A stretch of 64,000 nt of DNA. Origin: Hydractinia symbiolongicarpus. Its lineage: Eukaryota; Cnidaria; Hydrozoa; Anthoathecata; Hydractiniidae. The stretch covers positions 35,009,828 through 35,073,827 of the forward strand of contig NC_079876.1 in NCBI RefSeq assembly GCF_029227915.1, in the 5' to 3' direction. Within the stretch, counting starts at the first letter, position 1. Each line of letters starts with the position of its first letter. Position numbers and translations under genes: made by a program. Shown here one piece after another: positions 35,798 to 45,942 of this stretch. The notes below the pieces were generated by a model, which worked only from the letters and a program-made list of their open reading frames with translations, did not search any database and was not told the origin of the DNA.

Positions 35798-36841
35798 TTA
35801 GCCCAGTGGCTTTCCGATTGGCGTTTCTATAGAGCATAAGGCATCGAAGACTGCCCCTTCGATGTCATGAACACGTGCAGCCTGGGACTTCGGTTTGAAC
35901 TTGGTTTTGTCTTTACTCCTGCACACGCGTTCAAAGTGATGTGCATGCTGACACTGTCCGCAAATATGATTGTAGGCAGGACAACTCGTTTTACGCACAG
36001 CCGCGTTGGATTTATCACCATGACCTTTCATTCCACAGTAGGAGCATGTAGAATTTTCGTGGCCAGTGTTCGTGCTCTGGGAGAGAAGGGCCTCCCTCTT
36101 GGTTTTGCTGTAGCTACTCTTTATCGCTCCGGCGGCCTGATGGTCCAGGAGACGTGTCGCCGACCTCTTACCAGCCTCCTTCGCTTCCACGAAGCGAAGT
36201 ACTTCTTCTAATGTCATGTCCTGCTTCGTGTGGCCCAGTAAGTCCAACTGAATGTCGGTATCGGAAATACCTCTGCAGAGGACATCGCGGAGTATGGGTT
36301 CAGTGAAGTCGACATCATCGTGGCATGCGGGGCACTCGGTGACATATTTGCATACACCTGCTTGTCCCCTAAGGCGTGCACCGAAGGAGCAAATCGACTC
36401 GTCCCGGTCCTGGTGCATGTTTGTCAAGGAAACCCTAGCGACCATGACGTTCTCTTCCCTGACGGCAAGGGATCTCATAGCTTCGAGGACGTTGTCTTCT
36501 GTCTTGTCAGTCAACAAACCGACAGTGGATCTGGTAAGATCCTTGCGAAGTACCTCGTCACAGCATTCCAAGAGTTGCAAGATCCTGTCTTTACCGGTAA
36601 CTTTCGTAGCAGTTGTGTATTCGCCCCAACGAGAAAGGAAGTACTTCCAATCTTCTGAGGTACCAGCAGATGAGATTGTCGGGCTTTTCACTCTTTCGAC
36701 TCTCACGGCCGCCCGAGCTACGTGTGGAGTAGGTGCAGCATGAGTGGTGGCGTGGATGTTGAATAGTGCGGCAACAATAACGTCATCTAAGTCTGGTGTT
36801 GTATATGTGCATCCCGGGATCGGGCAATCAACAGACGGCAT
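35798..36841 (-). CDS. Gypsy gag with N-terminal C2H2 finger and zinc knuckle
   Basis: First ATG is at 36,841 (an in-frame TTG lies 27 bases upstream); 347 codons then TAA. The protein starts with a C2H2-like finger (CPIPGCTYTT...NIHATTH, residues about 6-34). A helical capsid-like region follows, containing WKYFLSRWGEY and LQLLECCDEVLRKDL, then a nucleocapsid zinc-binding region with CSYCGMKGHG and a second Cys/His cluster CPAYNHICGQCQHAHHFERVC. This arrangement, finger first and CxxC...CPA...HF..VC last, is what I recall from a cnidarian-rich group of Gypsy elements. It is the only intact gene of the element. Confidence 0.88.
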   Translation of the reverse strand: MPSVDCPIPGCTYTTPDLDDVIVAALFNIHATTHAAPTPHVARAAVRVERVKSPTISSAGTSEDWKYFLSRWGEYTTATKVTGKDRILQLLECCDEVLRKDLTRSTVGLLTDKTEDNVLEAMRSLAVREENVMVARVSLTNMHQDRDESICSFGARLRGQAGVCKYVTECPACHDDVDFTEPILRDVLCRGISDTDIQLDLLGHTKQDMTLEEVLRFVEAKEAGKRSATRLLDHQAAGAIKSSYSKTKREALLSQSTNTGHENSTCSYCGMKGHGDKSNAAVRKTSCPAYNHICGQCQHAHHFERVCRSKDKTKFKPKSQAARVHDIEGAVFDALCSIETPIGKPLG

Positions 36842-37002
36842 AGTCGGCTCTGTGTTGTGGTTGTACAAAAATAGTGTAAATAAATCTATCCAATGTCAAT
36901 TGGCAGCAATAATATCCATTATAAGATTTATGCAATAATGTTTAAATCCAATCAGCATTAACAGATAAAAAAACTCACACTATATCTAGGTCCCTGAGTT
37001 TA

Positions 37003-37013
37003 AGATTCTAACA
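37003..37013 (-). other. Primer-binding site, apparently self-priming
   Basis: The 11 sense-strand bases next to the 5' LTR are TGTTAGAATCT. tRNA-primed sites start with TGG, complementary to the tRNA CCA end, which this does not. The exact reverse complement AGATTCTAACA occurs on the sense strand inside the 3' LTR (31,931-31,921), and with one mismatch inside the 5' LTR (37,077-37,067). This is the layout expected for Tf1-type self-priming, in which the RNA 5' end folds onto the primer site. Confidence 0.55.
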
Positions 37014-37180
37014 TAGATAGGCATGGAGACCATTTGCTTCACAATATGTTTATAATATGTTTGCAATGTGAGAATCTAAAGATATATATATATACAATGA
37101 TAAGTAGGATGAACCAAACGCATAAAACATAATAATGGAAACAGTACATAATAGTGTAAACAGTACATAATAGTTCTCTA
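37014..37180 (-). repeat. 5' LTR (167 bp)
   Basis: Sense orientation starts at 37,180. Differs from the 3' LTR at three positions (in the GTGAG/GTTAG, CGCAT/CGTAT and AGTTCT/AGCTCT contexts). The TA-rich tract at 37,081-37,094 is a candidate promoter element for sense transcription on the minus strand. Confidence 0.92.
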
Positions 37181-37474
37181 AGTACATTTTGCTACATTCT
37201 GATAAACAAGTTCTGTTAAAAACGTAAGAAGAGAAAACTCATAGGTATGTAAAAAAAATGATATATCTTCTAACAGTGCATAGTGGCTATCAAATATTTC
37301 ATTCACGCGAGCTCTTTAAAAAGATTATTTAGCTCTTTGAAGACAGGAGAATGATAAATACTGAATATTAGTTAGTTCTACTTGCCATACATTTCCTAAA
37401 AAGTAAAGTAACTTTATAAAAAGTTTCAGATATAACAAACTGTGAAATTAAAATTGGTGGTTTTGTTTTCATAG

Positions 37475-38364
37475 GCCAAATATTGAAAAAGTTAATTCGC
37501 AATGTCAGCAAAGCAAGGAATGTAAGCGAATTCTCAGCAGCTCTTGTGCAACATGCGGTGCAAATATTTGTAACAGATGTCAAAACATACATTCCTGCAC
37601 CAACCAATCATTTTCCAATGTCAGTTTTAATGAAAAATTGCAAGAAATGCAACCATTGTGTGAGGAACATAATTCTTCTGGAAGATTTGTCTGCATTCAC
37701 TGTGACAACACGTTCACATGTGTATATTGTATACACAGAAGTTATAAGAATCACGAAAGAAAATCGGTTGCTGAAGTTGGTGAGGAAGCAAGGAAATGGT
37801 TTCAGTCTTTCATAGCATCGTTTGATGAAACAAAAGTGATATTGGAGAACTTGACAAAACAATATGATGAATCTTTAAATAATCTCAATAGTAGCAGAGA
37901 AGCATTTGTTTGTGAATTGAAAGTCAGGAAGTTAAAAAAGAATAGAAGATTATTTGAAAATGATAAACACGGATGAAGAAAATCTGCTGCTAAGATTTGA
38001 AGATAGAAGAATTTAAATCTAAAATATTTCTAAATTGACTCTCACACGAATGTTGAATATCGGAGTTTTCGCAGTACGTAAAAGAATTTAACTTAAAATG
38101 CCACTTTGAATTAGTTGCCGAGAAGTTGGAAATTGAAAGAAAACTTCGCAGTCTATCTTTTTTACCAAGAGTTATACCAAGTTATAATATGCATTTTCAA
38201 TTCTTGAATGAACAAGATTGCTTACCAAATCTCTGTCAGTGATGTCAACATTGTAGATCCTTACAAATGTTCTGTTCACAAAACTACGATGGATAAAACT
38301 GAAAGACTACCTAGCCATGCACAATTAGAAACTAATTTGAAAAGCTTACTTGATGAAGTGAAAG
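37475..38364 (+). pseudogene. TRIM-like gene, B-box and coiled-coil exon (decayed)
   Basis: Acceptor TTTTCATAG ends at 37,474. The frame starting here completes the split codon from the RING exon. It first gives a Cys-rich B-box-1-like segment (SCATCGANICNRCQNIHSC), then a B-box 2 (LCEEH...FVCIHCDN..TCVYC...NHE) with the expected CHC3H2 ligands, then a helical coiled-coil-like stretch. The frame breaks in an A run near 37,933 and again near 38,015. Two in-frame TGAs follow (about 38,036 and 38,050), and another frame change occurs near 38,235. Coding-like sequence still continues to the donor AAAG|GTATTT at 38,365. This is a real exon of a TRIM/RBCC family gene that has lost its function. Confidence 0.7.
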
Positions 38365-38441
38365 GTATTTTTACACTGACTTAATTTTATTTTCTTGAAA
38401 TTCTATGTAAGTCACGTAAATTTTTTACATTTGTTTTATAG

Positions 38442-38496
38442 GCTACAAAGAACCATTTAGGAAAGCAAATCTTGGCTGTTGGAAGGAGCCAAAGAG
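38442..38496 (+). pseudogene. TRIM-like gene, short downstream exon
   Basis: 55 bases between acceptor TTTTATAG and donor GAG|GTAAGC. Read in the phase left by the previous exon they give GYKEPFRKANLGCWKEPKR with no stop. No further exon was recognised up to the ankyrin gene, so the C-terminal domain is unknown. Confidence 0.5.
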
Positions 38497-40637
38497 GTAA
38501 GCACGTCTAATGCATTTACTTGTTAAATGCAGTAAATGTATAATGTATTGTTCTTTTGTATATATTATTTTTGCATTTTTAATTCTACGCATCACGGCTT
38601 AATACAACCTTACATGCGCGCAATCCATTGCAACTTTGTATATTTTGTTATATAAATACTGTTAATCATAGCCCTACTTTGGATTCTTATTGTCTTTGTT
38701 TCAATTTATTATAAAATTTGTTTCTTTGTTTTCTTATTTTTTTTGAAATTCAATAAATAACTTATTCAGCATGTCGAAATATACTTTTCTCTCATATCAA
38801 AACGTCCTTAAAAGTGCGCAGTACAATTTTCCTGTAGCGGTATACCAGTTGCGTTGACTGAGTTGCACTTTCGGAGAGCGGAGATAAAAAAATGAAATTA
38901 AAAACGATGACTGACACACCCTTTAAATAGAATTTGGGTCCAAAGTACAAAAAAGGGTATTGAATTGCACATTTTCAAAGTTGATAAAAATAATTATAAA
39001 CCTAAAAAGAACGCACTTATTTCCCTTATGATACCAGGAATAGAATTTTAACTCAGGACACGAGTAAGGTGAGAGTAAAAACAAGTCTAAGTTATATATG
39101 GGTTCGTCATTATTTATGAGAGCGCCAATTGTCGATAGAATAGAAAGACGCCTTTCTTTAAAAATCAAATGCAGTGAAACTCAATGAAGGCAAATTGCTT
39201 AATTTCGAGGAGGAAAAAATTTGTTGTTATCAAAAACTACTTAACTGGATTTTTGTTTTGAGTATTGTTAAGAGTATTGCAGGATACAAAGTCTTACACA
39301 TTGGAAGGTAAGCTTTTTTATTCCTTTAATCCTTTTAATTTTAATGCCTGCCACAGATCTCCTTGTCGAAACGGCTGGTTTGTTTAAATAAGTTTGTGAT
39401 GATGTTTGTGATGGCAATTAACTATTTTAGAGTTCTCTAGTAAACCGGGAGTTTAAAGATGTTAGCGAAATTTATGTATGCCTTTTTTTAAAGAAATAGT
39501 TGTGCATATTGAGTCGAAAGTCTGAGCACAAGGTTTACGGCACAGAATAACTTCCCAGCACTGACGTATGTTGCTAACGTCTTTAGGCTGACAAACTTCG
39601 ATTTCAGTTTTAAAAAAACAAGGATATGTGATAACTGAACAATGCACTTTCGGCGAATACTCATGACAGCGGGCATCTCTCGTTCCATGCTATTTTATTT
39701 CTAAACAAAAAAAGAAATTTTTTTTGTGAAAATCTTGGTCTTGTTCACTCACACGGCGTAGGTAAGAGTGCTTAAATCGCAATGAAAATTTCCGGATAAC
39801 AACAAATTCCTTTAGCGCGCTTTTTTCGCTGAAGCTCAAGTTGTGTAATTTTATTCCTACCAACTGGATTTCTGGATCCTTTATGTGAAGTGTGAACATG
39901 ACTACTTTTCTAAACGTTGATGAGACTACACTTTTATCATTAAAAAACTTTTTTGAGGTTCTAACCGGCACATAAACCTGACATAGAGGGACCCAGAAGT
40001 GCTTTTATTTTCTGAACATGCAGAAATCGCATTTTATTGTATCTTATCCTTTCACGCTTATGATATTAGGTCACCTACAGTGCTATAACAGTTAAAACAG
40101 AATGTATTTGTCTCATGAAAATAAAGAATTAAATAAAATGTAAAACAAAACATAATACAAAGACGAAAGCATACATGGAATTAATTATCGCGAAAATTAA
40201 TGTACAAGACTTCGAGAGCAAATTTCATTCACGATTAAAAAATTGTAATTCTAATAATGCCATGCAGTATATAAATTGTATTATATTTATTGAAATATTG
40301 TTTCACATATTGAAAGAAATTAAAATACTAGTTTTAAGACAAAAAAATCATGAAAAACATGTATTAAAAATTTCATTTCGGTAGAAAATAATTTCGCGAA
40401 ATGCAAAAATCATGAACATGCGCGATAAATAAAATTAACGAACAATAATTCAGAAAGTTGAGCAGTTTGCTAATTTAGCGAAATCGCGAAATTTATTTCT
40501 TGCGAAAAAAATTGTTCCTTACAAACCTCAAAAGACTGGTTTGTTTATTTTTAAAACGTCATAATACGTTTTAAAAATAAATAGAAGTGTCACTAATCTC
40601 GATTGATAAATTATTACTTAATTTAGAACTTGAAGAA
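38497..40637. other. No gene recognised
   Basis: AT-rich. Open frames without ATG on the minus strand (39,462-39,688 and 39,690-39,971) have no domain. The part from 40,140 to 40,520 is dotted with TTTCGCGAAA-type short palindromes and may be a small repetitive element just upstream of the ankyrin gene. Confidence 0.4.
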
Positions 40638-41186
40638 ATGATTAAAGATGAAGATTTTGAAAAATTTAATTCAATTCTTATCAAAAATCCAGATATCGTA
40701 ACAATGAGAGATGAAATTGAAAATACACTATTGATGGAAGCTGCATATCACAACAAACCATCAATAGTAAAATGTTTAATTGATGCTGGTAGTGATGTGT
40801 ATGCTGTGGATAGAGATAAGTGTAATGCATATCACTATAGTGCAATTTATGGTCATCATAATGTTTTAAAAGTTTTAATTAATCATGACGTCACAAATAT
40901 TAACAACGTAGACTGTGATAATGACACGCCATTACATGTTGCATCAACAGAAGGACAAATTGAATGTGTTAAGTTACTGCTATCGATACCAGCTATTGAT
41001 GTGAACATACGAAACAATGACAATAAAACAGGTTATGGTGTTGCTGATAATGTCCTTATTAAACGTTTATTTAAGAAACATAAAAACTGTTTTTACCGTG
41101 CAATAAAAAGCTGCTCTGGAATCGCAAACATCTTTATCATTTTCGTAAATTTGACACTAAATCATTTTTTTCATAACCTTTTGTAG
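40638..41186 (+). CDS. Ankyrin-repeat protein, 182 residues
   Basis: Single open frame; the first ATG is at 40,638 (the frame is open 17 codons further upstream from a GTG, so an upstream exon is possible). Three ankyrin repeats are clear: residues about 29-58 (NTLLMEAAYHNKPSIVKCLI), 61-93 (YHYSAIYGHHNVLKVLI) and 95-128 (DTPLHVASTEGQIECVKLLL), the last with the canonical TPLH. A preceding acidic helix (residues 1-25) may be a degenerate fourth repeat. The C-terminal 22 residues are hydrophobic (GIANIFIIFVNLTLNHFF), possibly a membrane anchor. Ankyrin repeats bind proteins; no catalytic domain is present. It is the best intact single-exon host-type gene here. The function is not predictable. 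Confidence 0.75.
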   Translation: MIKDEDFEKFNSILIKNPDIVTMRDEIENTLLMEAAYHNKPSIVKCLIDAGSDVYAVDRDKCNAYHYSAIYGHHNVLKVLINHDVTNINNVDCDNDTPLHVASTEGQIECVKLLLSIPAIDVNIRNNDNKTGYGVADNVLIKRLFKKHKNCFYRAIKSCSGIANIFIIFVNLTLNHFFHNLL

Positions 41187-41566
41187 AATTTTTCACTAAA
41201 GTCAAAAATTCTACATATCGCGAGATTAAGTTAAATTTAAATAAGTTTTTGTGCAATTGTAATTTTATTGGGACATAATAGATAGGTTTGGCCGACCTCA
41301 CTTGCAGCACTATTTGCTTCTTAACAGCGCTTTGATTTTTGATAGTTCTTTTCGAAATTATCATCCGTCTTATGGCAAGTACGATTCGCCATATCTATAC
41401 TGTTATTTTGGCCTGTTATTCCAAATGGTGTCCGAGTAGCGATGGCTCATGTGATGTTAATGTAAGTTTATGTAGTTAAATTGTATTATATTAATATCCC
41501 GGTTTAAAATAATAAAAAATAGGGCCATATTCAATCCAAATTGAAAGTGGAGCATTACGTTTGTAG

Positions 41567-41628
41567 AACGATGTTGTTTGTTTGATGTTTTTTATCATGA
41601 TAAAAAACATCAAACAAACAACATCGTT
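41567..41628. repeat. 62-bp perfect palindrome
   Basis: Exact reverse-complement symmetry about 41,597/41,598 with no spacer; the core is TTTTATCATGATAAAA and the outer arms read AACGATGTTGTTTG. A third copy of the arm sequence follows at 41,627-41,645. It could extrude a cruciform, or fold to a hairpin if transcribed. Confidence 0.9.
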
Positions 41629-41647
41629 GTTTGTTTGATGTTTTTGG

Positions 41648-41689
41648 TGGTGCAAAATTCGCGCATTGCAATGCGCGAATTTTGCACCA
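41648..41689. repeat. 42-bp perfect palindrome
   Basis: Exact symmetry about 41,668/41,669; core GCGCATTGCAATGCGC, outer arms TGGTGCAAAATTC. It lies 19 bases after the first palindrome, separated by the extra arm copy. Confidence 0.9.
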
Positions 41690-41996
41690 TCCGTTGCGTT
41701 TAGCTCTGTTACTACTACTTAATAATATCCATAACATGGTTATGTGCGCTTGCATGTTCAGCGCTTAGCGCAGTTGTTGCTTCTAAACCTTCTACTTAAG
41801 GGTTAGTTTCATTATCCCTAAAATGTTATTTCTACATGTAGTTAGCTACATCAGAGTAAAGCAACAAGGAAGATAAAAATGTTAAAATATATTAAAAAAA
41901 TGACTATGACATTTTTCGCGATTTCTTAGTTTTCGACCTTAGGTTAGGATATGCGAGAAATTTAATAGTCTTAATCAGTGTATTTTGAAGTTTGGG

Positions 41997-42172
41997 AGAG
42001 GTGCTAATTATTACAGGTTGGAAGTGAGGTGCTAATTATTACAGGTTTGAAGCGAGGTGCTAATTATTGCAGGTTGGAAGTGAGGTACTAATTATTACAG
42101 GTTGGAAGTGAGGTGCTAATTATTACAGGTTGGAAGTGAGGTGCTAATTATTACAGGTTAGAAGTGAGGTGA
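41997..42172 (+). repeat. Minisatellite, 28-bp unit, about six copies
   Basis: Head-to-tail copies of GAGGTGCTAATTATTACAGG followed by TTGGAAGT, with single-base variants (TTTGAAGC, ATTGCAGG, TACTAA, TTAGAAG). Confidence 0.92.
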
Positions 42173-43383
42173 ACAAATATTAATGCAACAATTTACTGAA
42201 TTGTGTGTTAAGATCTTAGAAGAATCTAAGAAGTTTTTACTTATGCCAAAGAACGGAGTTTGACCCCTCTACTAGAAAGTTATGGCTCCACCTCTTTTGT
42301 CATAGCATGTTTATCAAACTGTTTGAATTACGACAACACAAACTTTAGAAAAAACAGGTTGAAATACTTTAACTTTTGCAAAATAAATAAAAATAAATAC
42401 TAAAAAATCCTTCTAAAATTTTCACAAGGGGTGAAAGGCTCTTTGTCTCTTTTTAAATATGGCGGTTTGTTTCTTAAACAAAAACATTGGTGCTTTAGGT
42501 TCGGCTGTATTACAGCAAAGCAAATTTTCTTTTTTCCCTCTTCTCAAAATTTATTCTAACAATTACCTATAATTAACGTTATATATGTCAATTATTTTCT
42601 TGGATATCGACATGAAAACACTCCTGACTAAATTAGCTGTATTCTTATCCATTTTCGACATTTCTGTGCTCAGGTTCATTGTTTTATACTAGAATCAGTA
42701 ATTCAACCTTCAGTTACCCAGCGACGTAGTATACATTATATGCAGCCATGCTCAGATATCAGCAGACCCAGCAATTTTTTTGTCCTGTCATGCAGATATG
42801 TTTAAACTTTCCAACCTGGAAACCCACGATCCAGGCATTCTTTTTCGTCATGATTGGCTCCTGCGTTTTTGTAACTGGTTTGAAACGTGTCATAAACGGG
42901 TTCTAGTTTTTCTACTCGAAAAATAAGACCATTGGTTATAAATAATTAAATTCATGTATAATTCACAATTCGACTTATTCCAATTGTATAATGTTTTGAT
43001 TGATAATGTCGAGTATATTTTGGGTGAAACGTCCAGGCAATCTAACTGTAAAACACTTGATTTGGTACGTTTATATCTACTAGATAATTTTAGGTTATCT
43101 AAACTAAAAAAAAACTATCTACTTTTTAAAAGGCATGTGTTCATACGAGCAAGGATTCAAATTTTGATACCGGGAATCTAATTTCTGGTGAACAGGTATC
43201 TAATGCCTAACTCATTCCGGGTTTGTAGATTAAGCCTAACTGGTCAGGCAAAGAGCCAATGACTCACCTGTGAACAAAGATGTGACTGCATTTCGAAACA
43301 CGTTTTTAAGACATCTGTATAAAGATTTGACAAGATCGCATTCAAAAACGCATCATTTTAATACATAATACACCTTCTAACAT
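42173..43383 (+). other. Mostly featureless; one weak ATG open frame
   Basis: An ATG open frame of 75 codons lies at 42,954-43,181, 18 bases after a TATAAATAA. The peptide (MYNSQFDLFQLYNVLID...) matches nothing I know. I see no other feature, and this frame may well be chance. Confidence 0.2.
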
Positions 43384-43680
43384 TTTTAGAGTACTAGTCC
43401 GTGGCCCGTAGGAAAATCCACGGGTTCACCCGTTTTTTCATACCGCATTGCGTGCGTCTCGCTACTTGCTGTACAATTTTGCGTGACAGAAAGACAGACG
43501 TATACAGGTACTATAATATAGTTAAACTCGGCGTCGAAACACTGGGTTAAGCCACAAATAACCCGTGAAGCGCTTCGTAACAAACTGCAAACGGTGTCAA
43601 ACAGTCAGGTGGAGCGCTTTAGTATAGGTATGCAGTATGTCGTGAATCAAGTAAAGCGCACACAACATTATAGTGTTTTG
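43384..43680 (+). repeat. Dispersed element, partner of 60,300-60,670
   Basis: Contains GTGGCCCGTAGGAAAATCCACGGG, GACAGACGTATAC, TATAATATAG, GTCGAAACACTGGGTTAAGCCAC and GTATGCAGTATGTCGTGAATCAA. The last two reappear in reverse complement at about 60,440-60,460 and 60,325-60,350. No coding capacity; probably a non-autonomous element. Confidence 0.65.
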
Positions 43681-43709
43681 GGTTAATATATTTTCCAAAA
43701 TATTACCCC

Positions 43710-44060
43710 AGTGGGCAAATGTTCGTCCTAAAAATGTCCGGAGGACGACAATATTTTTATCCCCTGGACATCCCGTGTTGGGCACATGTGTATTAGGACG
43801 TAGAGGACGTCCTATCCCTGTTGTCCATAGGTTGTCCAAATAGGACGTTTCTAAGACGTCCTTTATTTTTGTCCTAAGGTTGTCTTATGACGTCCTTGGA
43901 GTGTTTTAATAAGTCGTCCGGAGGAAGTCTTTTATTGTATAACCTGAGGACATTTCTCAGGATACTGCCACTAGGGTTTCCGCTGTACGCTATATATGTT
44001 ATACCATAGGACGTGCACAACATTCTCAAAATGTACATCGTATGACCGTAGTGCAAAAAA
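43710..44060. repeat. GGACGTCC-rich degenerate repeat
   Basis: Irregular copies of GGACGTCC, TTGTCC, AGGACG and GTCCTAA in both orientations (for example 43,796-43,815, 43,845-43,862 and 43,888-43,900). Self-complementary short units make it locally palindromic. Confidence 0.6.
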
Positions 44061-45942
44061 GTGGAGAAGACAAATTTTGAATAAATAAGTAAATAAATAT
44101 ATTACTTTGTTGCTATTACAAACAGCTAGATGAAATATTTACAAAGAATTTACAATAAACATATATAAATATAATTAGTTCTAAAACATGTTTTAAAACT
44201 TTATACAGTTCATCTCAGACCTTAACAATAAATCCGGCGGAACGATGGGACACAAAGACCCAGGGTAAATTTGATTAGTTCGTGATGTTCTTCCTGAGTG
44301 TTTCTTTGAGAAAGACAGATATTTTTGTCTCAACATTAATGTATCTGAAACGTGACCGAATTGCGCCATAGCGCAGGTTTTGACAAAAGTGTAACTAACA
44401 CATTTTGATGTTGTTCATTTGGCTGACATATTTGCCGAAGTAAATTGTGCAGCCTATCGGCTTCATTGTACTGGACAAGTGATGCTGAAAAAAATTTTGA
44501 GCTTCAAAAACAAAAAAAGTCGCAGTTTAAGGTTAATTTTCAGGAATTTAGCAATACATTTGGAATGTTGTTATGATGAAATCTATACCACGATGCTGAC
44601 GTAACATCGCTACAGTGTTGAATAATTTGCGAAATGTAAAAAACAGTAGAACGTCGTCTAAAAAGCGTGTGTCTGTTGATGTTATTAAGCGCAATAACTT
44701 CTTGTAACATCAGTTAGGAAATTGGAATATTTCAATAGAATTAATCTGACTTTGGTAGCGTTTGCTTGTTATTTTTTTTACCAAATGAAGACACTTTGAA
44801 ATATATTATCTTTACCGTTACATCTCTTTGAAAAAGTGTGGTCACATTTAAGAACATTTGCTTTGAATAATTTTAGTTTACTTAAATGTTTTATATATTT
44901 CTTGGATGGAATAAAGGTGAATACAAAGAACAGCGCATTGTTACGTCACGTTTTCAAAAAATTTTGAACCCTTATATCTCCTTAACCGTTCGTCATGATC
45001 TATACATTACTTTGATCAGTGTTTCCACTTCTACGCAATTGAAACAATGGGTAAAAAACTTCCCAAAATAAATTGGCCCATGCCGACGTAATCAAATTCC
45101 AGATGACGGTTCTTGTCCATTGTTTTTCTATCCAAGTGGATTGTTTCCACAAGTATATAGATATGTGATGTAAAATGTTTTTGGCCACCTTTTATAAGGC
45201 CTCCTTTTCGCTTTTACAGCTCACGGAGTCCTTGGGAACTCTAGCTTGTTAATCAAATTTTGGTTGCAACTTGCGAAATACTTAGCTTTTTTTATCCATT
45301 TCTAGCGAATTTTTAACCCTAAACATTGATTGTCAGTACTTTTAATAACTATTTGATTCTTACCGACATTTCTTAACATTTAGCTAATATGCCCCTGTCA
45401 TTTCTTCCAGATATTGGCTATTACTCGAAACTACGAGATATTTATTCGCAATCTTTATAATTGGTGAAATCTAATAACATCCGGTAGAGGTGTGAACATA
45501 GCTTTTTTCATTGAAGGTAATCAGTTTGCAAAGGTTTGACACGCGATTACCTCAATTTTTCGATGTATCGAGTTCTTAGACATTTTATTATCTAAAATAT
45601 GTAAGAACTGATATTATATTAAATAACCTTTATATAACTCTCAGAAAATTCGAGCAGACTGTTCAAATTCTTTCTAATACTAATACTAATACGTACTTAC
45701 ATTTTAGGCAGACAACGATAATTTGGAAGAATGTTATGTTTCTGATTATGTCACAAAAAACTGCTGCCATTAGCAAAAAAAAATTATTCATTCGTGAGAT
45801 ACTACAAATGTGGTAAATTTCTGTTCATTTTGAGAAATCCTATCACAAGTTATAGAGAGGAGGGTTTATACGCCCTTAAAAAGTATATTTAAAGTTAAAT
45901 TGCAAGCCATGGAAAGTTTACAAGAGAGAAAGAATATTATTG
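44061..45942. other. No gene recognised
   Basis: AT-rich. A segment near 45,405-45,500 (ATATTGGCTATTACTCGAAACTACG) matches an internal piece of the MITE at 61.4 kb, so it is probably a fragment of that family. The region would include the 3' UTR of the minus-strand secreted gene. Confidence 0.4.

Larger units (their letters stand above)
31868..37180 (-). mobile_element. Ty3/Gypsy LTR retrotransposon, nearly complete, broken
   Basis: A 5,313-bp element on the minus strand bounded by two 167-bp direct repeats and flanked by a 5-bp duplication AGTAC (31,863-31,867 and 37,181-37,185). Inside, in sense order, are gag, protease, reverse transcriptase, RNase H and integrase, the Ty3/Gypsy order (integrase last). 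No envelope frame is visible. The coding part is visibly richer in G+C than the AT-rich surroundings. Breaks are an in-frame TAA after gag (35,800-35,798), a one-base loss near 34,970, a one-base loss in a G run at 34,692-34,696 and a shift near 33,597. LTRs differ at 3 of 167 positions, so the insertion is fairly young. It sits antisense in the intron of the TRIM-like gene. Confidence 0.93.

Noticed and set aside
32093-36938. Many plus-strand open frames across the Gypsy element
   Set aside because: They are antisense shadows of gag and pol in GC-richer sequence.
31868-37180. Possible endogenous retrovirus
   Set aside because: No envelope frame, no space for one between integrase and the polypurine tract (48 bases), and Gag/Pol features fit a Ty3/Gypsy retrotransposon.
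39690-39971. 93-codon minus-strand open frame
   Set aside because: GTG start, no ATG in frame, no recognisable motif; chance cannot be excluded.
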